A stretch of DNA of 64,000 nt from Paenibacillus sp. FSL R10-2734 (lineage in GTDB: Bacteria > Bacillota > Bacilli > Paenibacillales > Paenibacillaceae): NCBI RefSeq assembly GCF_037963865.1, contig NZ_CP150170.1, forward strand, positions 868,001-932,000. Direction: 5' to 3'. The notes beneath the pieces are model-generated. The model ran no database searches, was not told the DNA's origin, and worked only from the letters and a program-made list of their open reading frames with translations. Of this stretch, positions 7,696 through 17,200 are shown piece by piece. How positions within the stretch are numbered: the stretch's first letter is position 1; each line of letters starts with the position of its first letter. A program made the position numbers and the translations under genes.

Positions 7696-8709
7696 TTACA
7701 GTTCTTTCATAGCCTCAGCTACAATTTCATAGGAATGAAGACGAGCGTCATGATCATAAATCCCAGCAGAAATAATCAATTCATCAGCATGGGTCTCATC
7801 CAGAATGTCTTGAAGTCGTTCTTTAATAACTGCTTTATCGCCAGAGAAGGAATAACGCTGCTTATCGAGCATGATTGCTTTTTCTTGCATCGTCCATAGC
7901 CCATCCATACTATCAACTGGCGGTTGTAGCTTGCCTGTACGCCCACGAATGATATTGAGAAACTGCTGCTGCTGCGAAGTAGCTAGCCTTCTTGCCTCAT
8001 CTACGGTATCTGCTGCTGTAACTCCAAGTCCGATCATAACATAAGGCTTGTCTAGTACTGCTGATGGACGGAAATTGCTATGGTATATGTGCAGTGCCTG
8101 CAGTAAATACTCAGGTGCGAAATGGCTGGCAAAAGCAAAAGGCAAACCTAGCTTGGCTGCTAATTCAGCACTAAAGCCGCTGGAGCCTAAGAGCCAAATG
8201 GGAACATTTAAGCCTTCTCCAGGAACCGCGCGTACTCCAGTTGGGCGCGATCCTGCTCCCGCAGGGTCGAAGTAAGCTCTTAGTTCACTTAACTGCTCAG
8301 GGAATTCACTGCCATCGCTTCCGAGCCCACGACGCAGCGCACGGGAAGCTGGTTGATCAGATCCGGGTGCTCTGCCCAGTCCAAGATCGATCCGTCCTGG
8401 ATATAGAGATTCGAGTGTCCCGAACTGTTCGGCAATAACAAGTGGTGCATGGTTGGATAGCATAATGCCACCAGAGCCAACACGTATACTTTGGGTGCCA
8501 CCAGCAATATGTCCGATCAAGAGTGAGGTAGCAGAGCTGGCAACTCCGATCATATTATGATGTTCAGCGAACCAATATCGATGATAGCCCCACGTCTCAG
8601 CATGACGGGCTAAATCTAGAGAGTTATGAAAAGAGTCTGCCGCTGTTCCCCCTTCCACAATAGAAGCTAAGTCCAGTACGGAGAATCGAGTGTCACGAGG
8701 TTGTTTCAA
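7696..8709 (-). CDS. LLM-class flavin-dependent monooxygenase (luciferase-like)
   Basis: The 337-residue protein belongs to the bacterial luciferase-like TIM-barrel family that uses reduced FMN and oxygen. Typical segments are FSVLDLASIVEGGTAADSF, GYHRYWFAEHHNM (the WFAEHH flavin-site block), VGSGGIMLSNHAPLVIAEQFGTLE and PGRIDLGLGRAPGSDQ. The last is the signature of the MsnO8/YceB-like branch, whose substrates are mostly unknown. The start is a TTG at 8709 with AGGAGGG 7 bases upstream; no better in-frame start exists nearby. It is a single-gene unit with its own terminator, divergent from the LacI-family regulator. The substrate cannot be inferred from context. Confidence 0.88.
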   Translation of the reverse strand: MKQPRDTRFSVLDLASIVEGGTAADSFHNSLDLARHAETWGYHRYWFAEHHNMIGVASSATSLLIGHIAGGTQSIRVGSGGIMLSNHAPLVIAEQFGTLESLYPGRIDLGLGRAPGSDQPASRALRRGLGSDGSEFPEQLSELRAYFDPAGAGSRPTGVRAVPGEGLNVPIWLLGSSGFSAELAAKLGLPFAFASHFAPEYLLQALHIYHSNFRPSAVLDKPYVMIGLGVTAADTVDEARRLATSQQQQFLNIIRGRTGKLQPPVDSMDGLWTMQEKAIMLDKQRYSFSGDKAVIKERLQDILDETHADELIISAGIYDHDARLHSYEIVAEAMKEL

Positions 8710-8875
8710 TGTTATCCCTCCTATAATAAATGCTCTATACTCCTAGAGCAGTATTTGCAGCTATGGAAATCGCTACTCGGCTAGTATACCATGAAATAAA
8801 ACTATATACACACTTTAAGTAAGTTATATGTCTTCAGGGTGAAGATATAGAGGACGAGATTATTTTTATAAATAA

Positions 8876-8888
8876 TGTAAGCGCTTCA
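8876..8888. promoter_or_regulatory. LacI/CcpA-like operator upstream of the LacI-family gene
   Basis: TGTAAGCGCTTCA is a near-palindrome with a central AAGCGCTT, the form typical of LacI-family operators and catabolite response elements. It lies about 10 bases upstream of the -35 box of the regulator gene. Related sites occur in front of the sugar-binding protein gene at 10093 and 10127, which suggests one regulator acts on both. Confidence 0.6.
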
Positions 8889-8897
8889 AAATTTCTG

Positions 8898-8926
8898 TTG
8901 TTATTTCCAGTCGGGCTTGCTATAAT
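8898..8926 (+). promoter_or_regulatory. Promoter of the LacI-family regulator
   Basis: TTGTTA (8898-8903) and a perfect TATAAT (8921-8926) are separated by 17 bases, 37 bases before the start codon. Confidence 0.75.
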
Positions 8927-8963
8927 CACATCGAAAAGTTCCCTAAAAAAGGAAGTTATCATA

Positions 8964-9968
8964 ATGAAGCCAACCATAAGAGATGTTGCCAGAATGGCCG
9001 AGGTGTCAATCAGCACAGTATCACGTGTTATGAATGCACCGAATTCGGTAGTGGAGAGCAAACGGAATCGAGTGATGGAGGCTGTAGAGCGATTGCAGTA
9101 TCAACCTAATTCATTTGCACGTGGTTTGATTTACAAGAAATCCTTTACCCTGGGTCTGCTTATTCCGGATATTGAGAACCTGTATTTCGCAGGGGTGATT
9201 CGGGGAATGCAAGATGCCTGCATCAAGCTTGGGTACAGTTTAATGATCTGTAATACGGACCGCGACAAAGAAAGACTACTGTCCTATATTGATAACTTCC
9301 ATGAGAAACAGGTGGATGGAATCGTATTCGCCAGTGATGTCCTTTACCCTGAGTATCATAACAAATTGGTCGGTTGTAGAATTCCGTTTGTCCTAGTGTC
9401 CTCGCATTCCGATGAGTTCCACATTCCAAGTGTGGAGGTGGATGATGAATCGGCTGCCTATGATGCGGTAAAGTTCTTGATTGATTTAGGCCATAAAGAC
9501 ATTGGTATGATTGGTTTTAACCATGATAATTCCGTATCAGGACCACCGCGCTATGAGGGGTTCGTAAGGGCACTAACAGAGTCAGGGTTACAGCAGAATA
9601 TTGTGAAGAGCAAATATGCTAGTCACCGGTTTGAACATGCCTATCAAGCTGCGCATGAACTATTTACTGATTACCCCGAATTGACTGCTGTTTTCTGTGT
9701 TGCTGATGAATTCGCGATGGGGACGATTTCTTATCTGAAGGATCGTAATATTCTTGTACCGGGTCAAGTATCCGTGATTGGGTTTGATAATCTAAGGATG
9801 TCGAGTATGTTCATCCCGAAGCTGACCACGATTGCACAGCCGATTTACGAGTTAGGGTATCGTGCAGCCGAGAAGCTGCATGAATTACTTACAACAGGAG
9901 AAGTGCAGGTATTGAATGAGAAGATGGAGCATAAGCTGATTGTACGGGAATCTACAAGGGAAAAATAA
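8964..9968 (+). CDS. LacI-family transcriptional regulator of alpha-glucoside use
   Basis: The 334-residue protein has an N-terminal LacI helix-turn-helix (TIRDVARMAEVSISTVSRVMN) and hinge helix (RNRVMEAVERLQYQPN), followed by a periplasmic-binding-protein-like effector domain with TLGLLIPDIENLYFAGVIRGMQ, GIVFAS and DLGHKDIGMIGF. I start it at ATG 8964 with GGAAG 8 bases upstream. It is placed directly before a sugar ABC importer and GH65 phosphorylase, and LacI-type palindromes occur before itself and before the importer, so it probably represses this locus until an alpha-glucoside or its phosphate binds. It has its own promoter and is separated from the importer by about 330 bases. Confidence 0.9.
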   Translation: MKPTIRDVARMAEVSISTVSRVMNAPNSVVESKRNRVMEAVERLQYQPNSFARGLIYKKSFTLGLLIPDIENLYFAGVIRGMQDACIKLGYSLMICNTDRDKERLLSYIDNFHEKQVDGIVFASDVLYPEYHNKLVGCRIPFVLVSSHSDEFHIPSVEVDDESAAYDAVKFLIDLGHKDIGMIGFNHDNSVSGPPRYEGFVRALTESGLQQNIVKSKYASHRFEHAYQAAHELFTDYPELTAVFCVADEFAMGTISYLKDRNILVPGQVSVIGFDNLRMSSMFIPKLTTIAQPIYELGYRAAEKLHELLTTGEVQVLNEKMEHKLIVRESTREK

Positions 9969-10091
9969 GAGTGGTTCACTTTTGTACTACCCTCTGAAAA
10001 GCTTTTCAGAATTCTACGCTCGTCTTAATCAACATTTGAATATCTGCTTGGACAACGGAAATAATTATTACCAAAATATTTAAAATTCGGA

Positions 10092-10120
10092 TTGGAAACG
10101 CTTACTTTATGTGATACTAT
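10092..10120 (+). promoter_or_regulatory. Promoter of the alpha-glucoside importer overlapped by a cre/LacI-like operator
   Basis: TTGGAA (10092-10097) and TACTAT (10115-10120) have a 17-base spacer. TGGAAACGCTTACT (10093-10106) overlaps the -35 and spacer and fits the catabolite response element consensus at all but its last position. Binding here would block RNA polymerase, so glucose repression or LacI repression is expected. Confidence 0.65.
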
Positions 10121-10126
10121 AAAAAA

Positions 10127-10139
10127 TGTAAGTGTTACA
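10127..10139. promoter_or_regulatory. Second operator-like palindrome just after the importer promoter
   Basis: TGTAAGTGTTACA has perfect 5-base arms around GTG and resembles the site at 8876. It lies about 7 bases after the -10 box, covering the likely transcription start. Confidence 0.5.
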
Positions 10140-10299
10140 ATTAATTGGTACTTACGATTCGATTATTCTTCAGTATAAATTCTTAGATTCTGAAAAGCTT
10201 TGCAAGGAGGTGATCTGCTAGAAGCTGCTTTTACATGCCAGGGTACCGGACGATTGAGTCAGAAGCAATCTCTAAATCCATTAAAGGGGATGTACAAAG

Positions 10300-11724
10300 A
10301 TGAAGAAAACCTCAGGACGTAAAAAGTCACTGGCTTTAGTACTGTGTTTATCCTTCACTATGATGCTGAGCGCATGCGGCGGAGGCAATAACAACAATGC
10401 AGCGCCTACAGAGCCACCTGCGGCAACTGCCAGCCCAACAGCAGATAACACCGAGAAATCAACAAATGCTCCTAGCACCGAGTCTTCGGGATCTCCACTA
10501 GAGTTAGCCATGAAAGGCGATTATAAAGGAACTAAAGTGACGATGTTTGGCCCCTTCGTAGATGCGGACCAAGTGAAATTTGAGAATAGTATTAAAGAAT
10601 TTGAAGAGAAGACAGGAATTGATATTCAATACGAAGGCTCAAAGGAGTTCGAAGCCACGATAAACATTCGAGTAGACGGTGGAAATGCTCCGGATATCGC
10701 TGACTTCCCGCAGCCGGGTCTGCTAGCCTCGATTGCTAAGACTGGCAAGGTTATCGATTTGACCAGCATACTGGATCAAGATAAATTGACGGCTAATTAC
10801 AACAAGAGCTGGCTCGACATGTCTAATATGGACGGAAAAGACGGTAAGATTATGGCTGGGATCTGGAATCGCAGCAATGTAAAGAGCTTGGTATGGTATC
10901 CAAAGAAGCAATTTGAAGAAGCAGGCTACAAGGTTCCTGAAACTTGGGATGAGATGACGGCTCTCACGGAGCAAATTGCTAAAGATGGTGATCCTGCTTG
11001 GGCTATTGGAATCGAGAGTGGTGCTGCAACAGGCTGGCCAGCAACAGACTGGGTAGAAAATATAATGCTGCGCACAACTACACCTGAGAACTACGATAAA
11101 TGGGTAAAAGGCGAGCTGCCATTTACTTCTCCAGAAGTGAAAAATGCAGTAGAAGTTATGTCTAAAATCTGGCTCAACAAAGACTATGTCTACGGTGGTG
11201 CTAAATCCATTGTGACGACATCGTTCGGAGATGCCCCAGCGCCAATGTTCAATAATCCTCCTAAAGCATGGTTTAATATGCTCGGTAACTTTATTACAAG
11301 CTTCTTCCCTGAAACGGCAAAGGTTGATGTAGATTATGATTGGTTCTACTTACCGCCTATTGATCCTCAATATGGCAAACCAGTGCTAGTTGCTGGCGAT
11401 ATTTACGCTATGTTCAATGATCGTCCCGAGGTACGTGCGGTTATGGAATTCTTCACTACAGGAGAGTCCATTAAGAGCTGGGTACAGTCTGGCGGCGTAA
11501 TTGCTCCAATGAACGATGCTTCCCTTGATTGGTATACTTCTGAATCGGACCGTCGTATGGCGAAGCTGGTTCAAGATGCGTCCACACTCCGCTTTGATGG
11601 TTCAGATTTGATGCCGGGCAAAGTGGGTGCAGGTACCTTCTGGAAAGGCATGACCGACTACGTGAGTGGTACTGCGACACTAGATCAGGCTTTGGAGCAA
11701 ATCCAGTCCGGCTGGAACAACTAA
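10300..11724 (+). CDS. Sugar (alpha-glucoside) ABC transporter substrate-binding lipoprotein
   Basis: The 474-residue protein has a lipoprotein signal peptide with lipobox LSAC (Cys about residue 26), a Thr/Pro/Ala linker, and a type I extracellular sugar-binding fold (VTMFGPFVDADQVKFENSIKEFEEKTGIDIQYEGSKEF; APDIADFPQPG). Length and sequence type resemble AglE-like alpha-glucoside binding proteins. It delivers sugar to the two permeases encoded next. A terminator-like hairpin follows, which probably makes it more abundant than the permeases. The start ATG at 10300 has AAAGGGG upstream. Confidence 0.88.
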   Translation: MKKTSGRKKSLALVLCLSFTMMLSACGGGNNNNAAPTEPPAATASPTADNTEKSTNAPSTESSGSPLELAMKGDYKGTKVTMFGPFVDADQVKFENSIKEFEEKTGIDIQYEGSKEFEATINIRVDGGNAPDIADFPQPGLLASIAKTGKVIDLTSILDQDKLTANYNKSWLDMSNMDGKDGKIMAGIWNRSNVKSLVWYPKKQFEEAGYKVPETWDEMTALTEQIAKDGDPAWAIGIESGAATGWPATDWVENIMLRTTTPENYDKWVKGELPFTSPEVKNAVEVMSKIWLNKDYVYGGAKSIVTTSFGDAPAPMFNNPPKAWFNMLGNFITSFFPETAKVDVDYDWFYLPPIDPQYGKPVLVAGDIYAMFNDRPEVRAVMEFFTTGESIKSWVQSGGVIAPMNDASLDWYTSESDRRMAKLVQDASTLRFDGSDLMPGKVGAGTFWKGMTDYVSGTATLDQALEQIQSGWNN

Positions 11725-11749
11725 CCTAATAATTAAAGCACAGTAATTA

Positions 11750-11793
11750 AGAGGGGCAGCGAGAATTGAGGGTACTCTGCCCCTCTTTTTGTT
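11750..11793 (+). terminator. Intercistronic terminator/attenuator after the binding-protein gene
   Basis: AGAGGGGCAG and CTGCCCCTCT form a perfect 10-bp stem followed by TTTTG and a T-rich tail. Its place between binding protein and permeases is the usual way of making excess binding protein through partial termination. Confidence 0.8.
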
Positions 11794-11863
11794 TTCTATA
11801 GAGTGGGTTGAACGCTTGTAAGAGTTTTACTCCGTAAAACTTATAGGAGGAGCTGGAGCGAAT

Positions 11864-12976
11864 ATGGGTGCACAAATACAACCGCAGATGAAGCCACAAG
11901 CACAAGCCAAGCAAACCGTCAGGCTTAAGGCGATTTTGCTGTCACTTGTAGTATTAATAGCCAATGTTGTTGTTAATGGCTCGATTTTTTTATTCTTTCG
12001 GGATTCCACATTAAATCCACTACTAACAGCAGTTCTGGCAGTTCTATGGGGGGTTCTTGGTGTCTATCTGATCTACTACACACTTACCTGGGCAGTTGAA
12101 CAATACCCTGATCATGTACGCCGAAAGGTGTTGCCCTATATTTTTATTGGTCCGGCAGTGATTATATTGGGGTGGCTACTGGTGCTGCCTGCGCTACGGA
12201 CGCTGTATTTGAGCTTCTTCAATGCTTCTTCAGAGAAATTTGTGGGGCTCAGTAACTATACAGCGATCTTTAGCGATCGACTAATGGCGACGGCGCTCCG
12301 CAATAATTTACTTTGGGTATTCGTAGGCACTTTAGCGTGTGTAGCCCTTGGACTCTTAATTGCGATTCTTGCCGACCGCAGCAGCTATGAGAAGCTAGCC
12401 AAATCGATCATCTTTATGCCGATGGCCATTTCTTTTGTCGCAGCAGGTGTCATTTGGAAGTTTGTATATTACTATCAGCCCGGCGATGAACAAATTGGTC
12501 TATTGAACGCCATCGTTACTTATTTCGGGGGAGAACCGCAGGCGTGGACGAGTATGCTACAGCCTTGGAATAACTTTTTCCTCATTATTATTCTGATTTG
12601 GATGCAGACCGGATTTGCGATGGTTATATTCTCGGCAGCCATCAAGGGAGTACCTGACGATATTTTGGAAGCCGCACGAGTGGATGGTGCCAATGAGGTG
12701 AAGATTTTTTTTGGAATCATGATCCCCTACATTTCAGCAACCATTCTGACCGTGACAACGACCATTATTGTCTTTACGTTGAAAATATTTGACGTTGTCA
12801 TGGTGATGACAGGAGGTCAATACGATACAGAGGTTGTGGCTACACAGTTCTATCGGCAATTCTTTATGTACCGAAATTTTGGTTACGGCTCCACGCTGGC
12901 TATTGTTCTGCTGATCGCTGTGTTGCCTGTGATCATAATTAATCTACGTCAGTTCCGTAAGCAAGGGGGATTCTAA
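11864..12976 (+). CDS. Alpha-glucoside ABC transporter permease 1 (AglF-like)
   Basis: This 370-residue inner-membrane permease of the MalF type has about eight hydrophobic segments: an extra N-terminal pair, then the six-helix core. The EAA loop that contacts the ATPase is visible as DDILEAARVDGANEVKIFFGIMIPYI. PYIFIGPAVIILGWLLVLPALRTLYLSF is the usual first core helix, and GGQYDTEVVATQFYRQFFMYRNFGYGSTLA is typical of AglF-type subunits. GGAGGAG precedes the ATG. Its stop overlaps the ATG of the next permease by one base, so the two are translationally coupled. Confidence 0.9.
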   Translation: MGAQIQPQMKPQAQAKQTVRLKAILLSLVVLIANVVVNGSIFLFFRDSTLNPLLTAVLAVLWGVLGVYLIYYTLTWAVEQYPDHVRRKVLPYIFIGPAVIILGWLLVLPALRTLYLSFFNASSEKFVGLSNYTAIFSDRLMATALRNNLLWVFVGTLACVALGLLIAILADRSSYEKLAKSIIFMPMAISFVAAGVIWKFVYYYQPGDEQIGLLNAIVTYFGGEPQAWTSMLQPWNNFFLIIILIWMQTGFAMVIFSAAIKGVPDDILEAARVDGANEVKIFFGIMIPYISATILTVTTTIIVFTLKIFDVVMVMTGGQYDTEVVATQFYRQFFMYRNFGYGSTLAIVLLIAVLPVIIINLRQFRKQGGF

Positions 12977-14067
12977 TGGCGGGGAAAAAGAAGAGAAAAG
13001 GCAGCAAGACGATTGTTAATATCGTACTGGGTGTGATTTGTTTCATTTGGCTGCTTCCGACCCTAGGGCTGTTCATCTCCTCCTTCCGTCCGGCTGCTGA
13101 TATTCTGCAGACTGGATGGTGGAAAGCATTCCCTCATCAGGAGTGGAAAGCGGGTGAGACTATTCAGCTATCCAAGGATGTGGATCTTCGGGAACCGATC
13201 GAGGTGAATGGTACCGCCTATACTGATGATCAGCTAAAGGCGGGCGTGAAGGCCGATGGCAGTCGTTTGATGTGGGAGAATCGTAGAGCACGTACCATAA
13301 ATCAACAGGAACAAGGCTGGAAGATGACACCGGATCTTACACTGGATAACTATAACAACGTGCTCTCAGGGAAGGAATATAAACTCAAACAAGCCGATGG
13401 CAGTGAAACGGTGCAGAAGGGGACTGGATTGTCGCAGGCCTTCTGGAATACACTGACGATTGCGGTTCCAGCGACGGTTATTCCGGTATTGATTGCTTCT
13501 TTTGCTGCATATGCTTTTGCTTGGCTGCGTTTTCCTGGACGCCGAACACTGTTTGTCATCATTATTGCTATGCTTGTTATTCCAATACAGGTGGCGCTTA
13601 TTCCGGTGCTCAAAGATTATACGGCACTGGGGCTGAACGGTAGTTACTTGGGCATTTGGCTGGCGCACACGGCTTTTGGATTACCGCTGGTTACGTACTT
13701 TATGTATAACTTTATTAGTCAGTTACCTAAGGATTTGTTCGAATCGGCTTTTATGGATGGAGCGAGCCATTTCACAATTTTTAGCAAGCTGATCCTTCCA
13801 TTATCTGTGCCTGCACTTGCTTCTATCGGCATCTTTCAATTCCTATGGGTATGGAATGACTATTTAGTCTCGCTGATTTTTATCGGCAATCAGCCATCTG
13901 TGCAGGTCATGTCGATGAAGATTGCCGACCTAGTGGGCTCGCGCGGCAACGACTGGCATTTACTCACTTCGGCTGCATTTATCTCTATGCTGATGCCGCT
14001 CGCTATTTTTTTCCTACTGCAAAAGTATTTCGTCAGGGGGCTTATGGGTGGGTCGGTCAAAGGTTGA
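12976..14067 (+). CDS. Alpha-glucoside ABC transporter permease 2 (AglG-like)
   Basis: This 363-residue permease is longer than ordinary MalG proteins because an extracytoplasmic insertion of about 100 residues (roughly residues 45-145, with KAGETIQLSKDVDLREP) follows the first helix, a feature of AglG-type alpha-glucoside permeases. The EAA loop reads KDLFESAFMDGASHFTIFSKLILPLSVPAL. Together with the preceding permease and lipoprotein it forms the importer, but no ATPase gene follows. The importer must borrow a shared MsmX/MalK-type ATPase encoded elsewhere, which is common in Firmicutes. Confidence 0.9.
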   Translation: MAGKKKRKGSKTIVNIVLGVICFIWLLPTLGLFISSFRPAADILQTGWWKAFPHQEWKAGETIQLSKDVDLREPIEVNGTAYTDDQLKAGVKADGSRLMWENRRARTINQQEQGWKMTPDLTLDNYNNVLSGKEYKLKQADGSETVQKGTGLSQAFWNTLTIAVPATVIPVLIASFAAYAFAWLRFPGRRTLFVIIIAMLVIPIQVALIPVLKDYTALGLNGSYLGIWLAHTAFGLPLVTYFMYNFISQLPKDLFESAFMDGASHFTIFSKLILPLSVPALASIGIFQFLWVWNDYLVSLIFIGNQPSVQVMSMKIADLVGSRGNDWHLLTSAAFISMLMPLAIFFLLQKYFVRGLMGGSVKG

Positions 14068-14127
14068 TTTCGGCATATATAGACCGAACTAATGATATTA
14101 AATTAAAGCTCAGTAGTCACAGCTTAT

Positions 14128-14189
14128 GCTTCCAATGCGAGCTTTCCTTCGGAAAGCTTTCAGGCGGTCGCTAGCGCTCCTACAGTTCC
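14128..14189. repeat. Probable dispersed Paenibacillus intergenic repeat
   Basis: The segment contains a perfect 8-bp hairpin AGCTTTCC-TTC-GGAAAGCT (14140-14158) followed by CAGGCGGTCGCTAGCGCTCC. I associate this kind of sequence with a recurring intergenic repeat of Paenibacillus genomes; only one copy is present here, so the repeat status is from memory, not shown. The rest of the gap 14068-14283 holds nothing else I can assign. Confidence 0.45.
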
Positions 14190-14283
14190 AATATTCCCCT
14201 CCGATCCTTATCGCTTTTTGTAATATTCTGTTGTTCAGCCTATTTAGAAGCAAAATAAACCTGTGTCAGGGGGGCTTAGAGAG

Positions 14284-17200
14284 ATGAAAATGAAACCATA
14301 CGTACATCCGGCTGCAGTATATCCTTACCGGGAGTGGAGTCTAGATGAGGAAACTTATGATGAAGAGAACAATCAAAGAAGCGAGAGTGTATTTGCTCTT
14401 GGTAATGGATATATTGGCATGCGCGGTAATTTCGAGGAAGGTTACCATGGCAGCTCGGGCTCATCTGTAACAGGGAACTATTTGAATGGATTTTTTGATT
14501 CCGAGCCTATTGTGTACCCTGAGGGAGCCTACGGGTATCCTTCCCGCAATCAAGCTATGCTGAACGTGACGGATGCCAAGATTATTGAGCTCTGTATTGA
14601 GGGGCATACTTTTCAGTTAAACAGTGGAAAAGTGCATCGTTATGAACGGAAGTTGGATATGCAAAATGGGATCTTGCATCGGCAGGTAGAGTGGGAATCT
14701 CCTGCCGGACACAGGGTACAGCTGAACATCCGGCGGATGGTAGCCTTACAGCACAAACATTTGGCGGCTATAGATTACGAGGTCAAGGCATTGAATTTTG
14801 ATGGGACCCTAATGTTCACTTCATCAATCGATGGTGAGATTCAAAGGCCGGAGGTTACAGATGATCCCCGGCTGGGCTCAGGGAGCAAGGAACCCAGTTT
14901 GTTGCTGGAGGATACAGGTCATGAGCTCGAGCAGTCCTTTTTGTGGATGAAGCAGCGGACACGGCATACCCAGTTTTCTCTTTTAACAGGGATAAGGCAC
15001 AGTATGGATTGTAGCTCTGGGTATGAAAGTCTTGTACTGCAAGAGGGTCAGCGATTATCTGTGCAGTTTGTTGTTCCGGTGGTGATGGGGGAAAGTGTCT
15101 CCCTGACCAAGTACATTTCGTACCACACCTCTAAGGATTACATAGAAGACGAGCTGCTCAGCAGGTGCTTGGAAGTGCTGCACTTGGCGGAGAATCGTGG
15201 GTTTGAAGCTCTTGTTCATGAACAACGGGCTTATTTGGATCATTTCTGGGCGCATACCGATGTGGAGATTCAGGGGGATCTTGCGCTTCAGCAGGGTATT
15301 CGCTTTAATGCGTTTCAATTGCTGCAATCGGTAGGGCGTGACGGGGTTACGAACATCGGTGCCAAGGGCTTGACGGGTGAAGGATACGAAGGGCACTATT
15401 TCTGGGATACCGAGATGTACATACTGCCCTTCTTTACGTTTACACAGCCGGAGATTAGCCGAAAGCTACTAGAATTTCGTTATGCCACGTTAGATAAGGC
15501 ACGGGAGCGAGCGGCGGTAATGTCGCAGAAGGGTGCACTATATCCTTGGCGTACCATAGATGGCGCTGAGAACTCTTCTTATTTTCCGGCAGGAACGGCG
15601 CAAATGCATATCAATGCGGATATTGCATATGCCATTAGGCAGTATGTGCTGGCTACTGGAGATAATGAGTTTCTAGTCTTGAAGGGAGCGGAAATCGTAT
15701 TCGAGACCTCTCGCTTTTGGATGGATCTAGGTCATTATAATCCGGCTAGGAAGGGTGCGTTCTGTATTGATGCAGTAACGGGTCCCGATGAGTATACAGC
15801 TATCGTTAACAATAATGCGTACACCAATCTTATGGTACAGGATCAACTCTATTATGCACATGAGATAGCCAGACTGTTAGGCAAGCAGTATCCAGAGCAT
15901 TTTGAACGCCTGAAGCACAAGATTGGTCTGACTGAGAAGGAGCCTGGCGATTGGCTAATGGCTGCGGAGAAGATGTATATCCCTTTTGATGAGGGGCTTG
16001 GTATCTATGCTCAGGATGATACGTTTCTGACTAAGAAAAAATGGGACTTTGAACATACGCCAGCGGATAAATATCCGTTATTACTCTATTACCATCCGCT
16101 TGTGATTTACCGCCATCAGGTGCTGAAACAGGCTGATCTGGTGATGGCCATGTTTCTGCTCGGTGATCAGTTCAGCTTGGCGGACAAAATCCGCAATTAC
16201 AATTATTATGAGCCACTGACGACGCATGATTCTTCATTATCACCTTGCATCCACAGTATTATTTCTGCTGAGATTGGTGATTTAAAGGGAGCGTATTCCT
16301 ATTTTGACCGCACGGTAAGGATGGACTTGGATGATATCAACCGCAACGTGAAGGACGGGCTACACACGGCTGCTATGGCAGGCTCTTGGCTGTCAATTGT
16401 GAATGGATTTGGTGGCATGCGCTTGTGTGGTGGCTTGCTATCCTTTAATCCTGCTTTGCCACCACAATGGGACAGCTATCGGTTTAAGATCACAAGCGGT
16501 GGGCAGCTATTGGATATATATGTGGATGATAAGGTAGTAATCTATACACTACTAGCGGGTGAAGAGATTGAGATTCTGCATAGGGGAAGCCTTGTGCAGC
16601 TGACTGCGAAGAAGCCGTTCTCCCTTTCAAATGTAAAGCAGCTGGAGGCTGTCATTTTCGAGCTGGACGGAATTATTGCCGATTCTGGAGAGTATCATTT
16701 TCTAGCTTGGAAAGCTCTAGCCGATGAGCTTGCGATCTCTTTTGATAGAGAGAAGCATGAACGTCTCAAGGGCCTTAGTCGAATAGAATGTTTAGAGGTC
16801 CTACTGGAGGGAAGTGGACTGAATTTACCACAACCGGTAAAGGGGATGCTCTGCAACAAAAAGAACGAGAAGTATAAACAGCTGATTCAGCAAATGACAC
16901 CAGATGATGTGCACCCGGGTATCCTCGGTCTACTGACTGATTTGCAGGAAAGGAGGATCCCTGTCGGGCTGGCTTCAGTCAATGAGAATGCGATGTTAAT
17001 TCTTGAACGCTTGAAGATAGGGCGCATGTTTCAGGCTGTTGCCGACCCAAAAAACATCCGTATGGGCAAGCCAGACCCGGAAGTTTATTTACAGGTTATC
17101 GAGATGTTGGGCGTATCGCCTGACTGCTGCGTAGGTATTGAAGATACAGAGGATGGTATAGCCGCCATTAATGCTGCCGGTATGAGGTCCGTTGGAGCTG

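Larger units (their letters stand above)
9969..10299 (+). promoter_or_regulatory. Intergenic control region between the LacI-family gene and the sugar importer
   Basis: This 331-base gap has no gene. It holds a perfect 18-bp palindrome TCTGAAAAGCTTTTCAGA (9993-10010), a partial copy (TCTGAAAAGCTTT, 10189-10201), a promoter (10092-10120), two operator-like sites and a leader of about 175 bases before the binding-protein gene. Confidence 0.6.

Noticed and set aside
7535..7732. A 65-residue plus-strand frame between the LPNTA gene leader and the monooxygenase gene
   Set aside because: It has no ribosome binding site, covers the terminator hairpin and runs into the opposite-strand gene.
14263..14283. 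GTG start of the GH65 gene
   Set aside because: It would place the AGGGGGG ribosome binding site inside the gene; ATG 14284 fits better.
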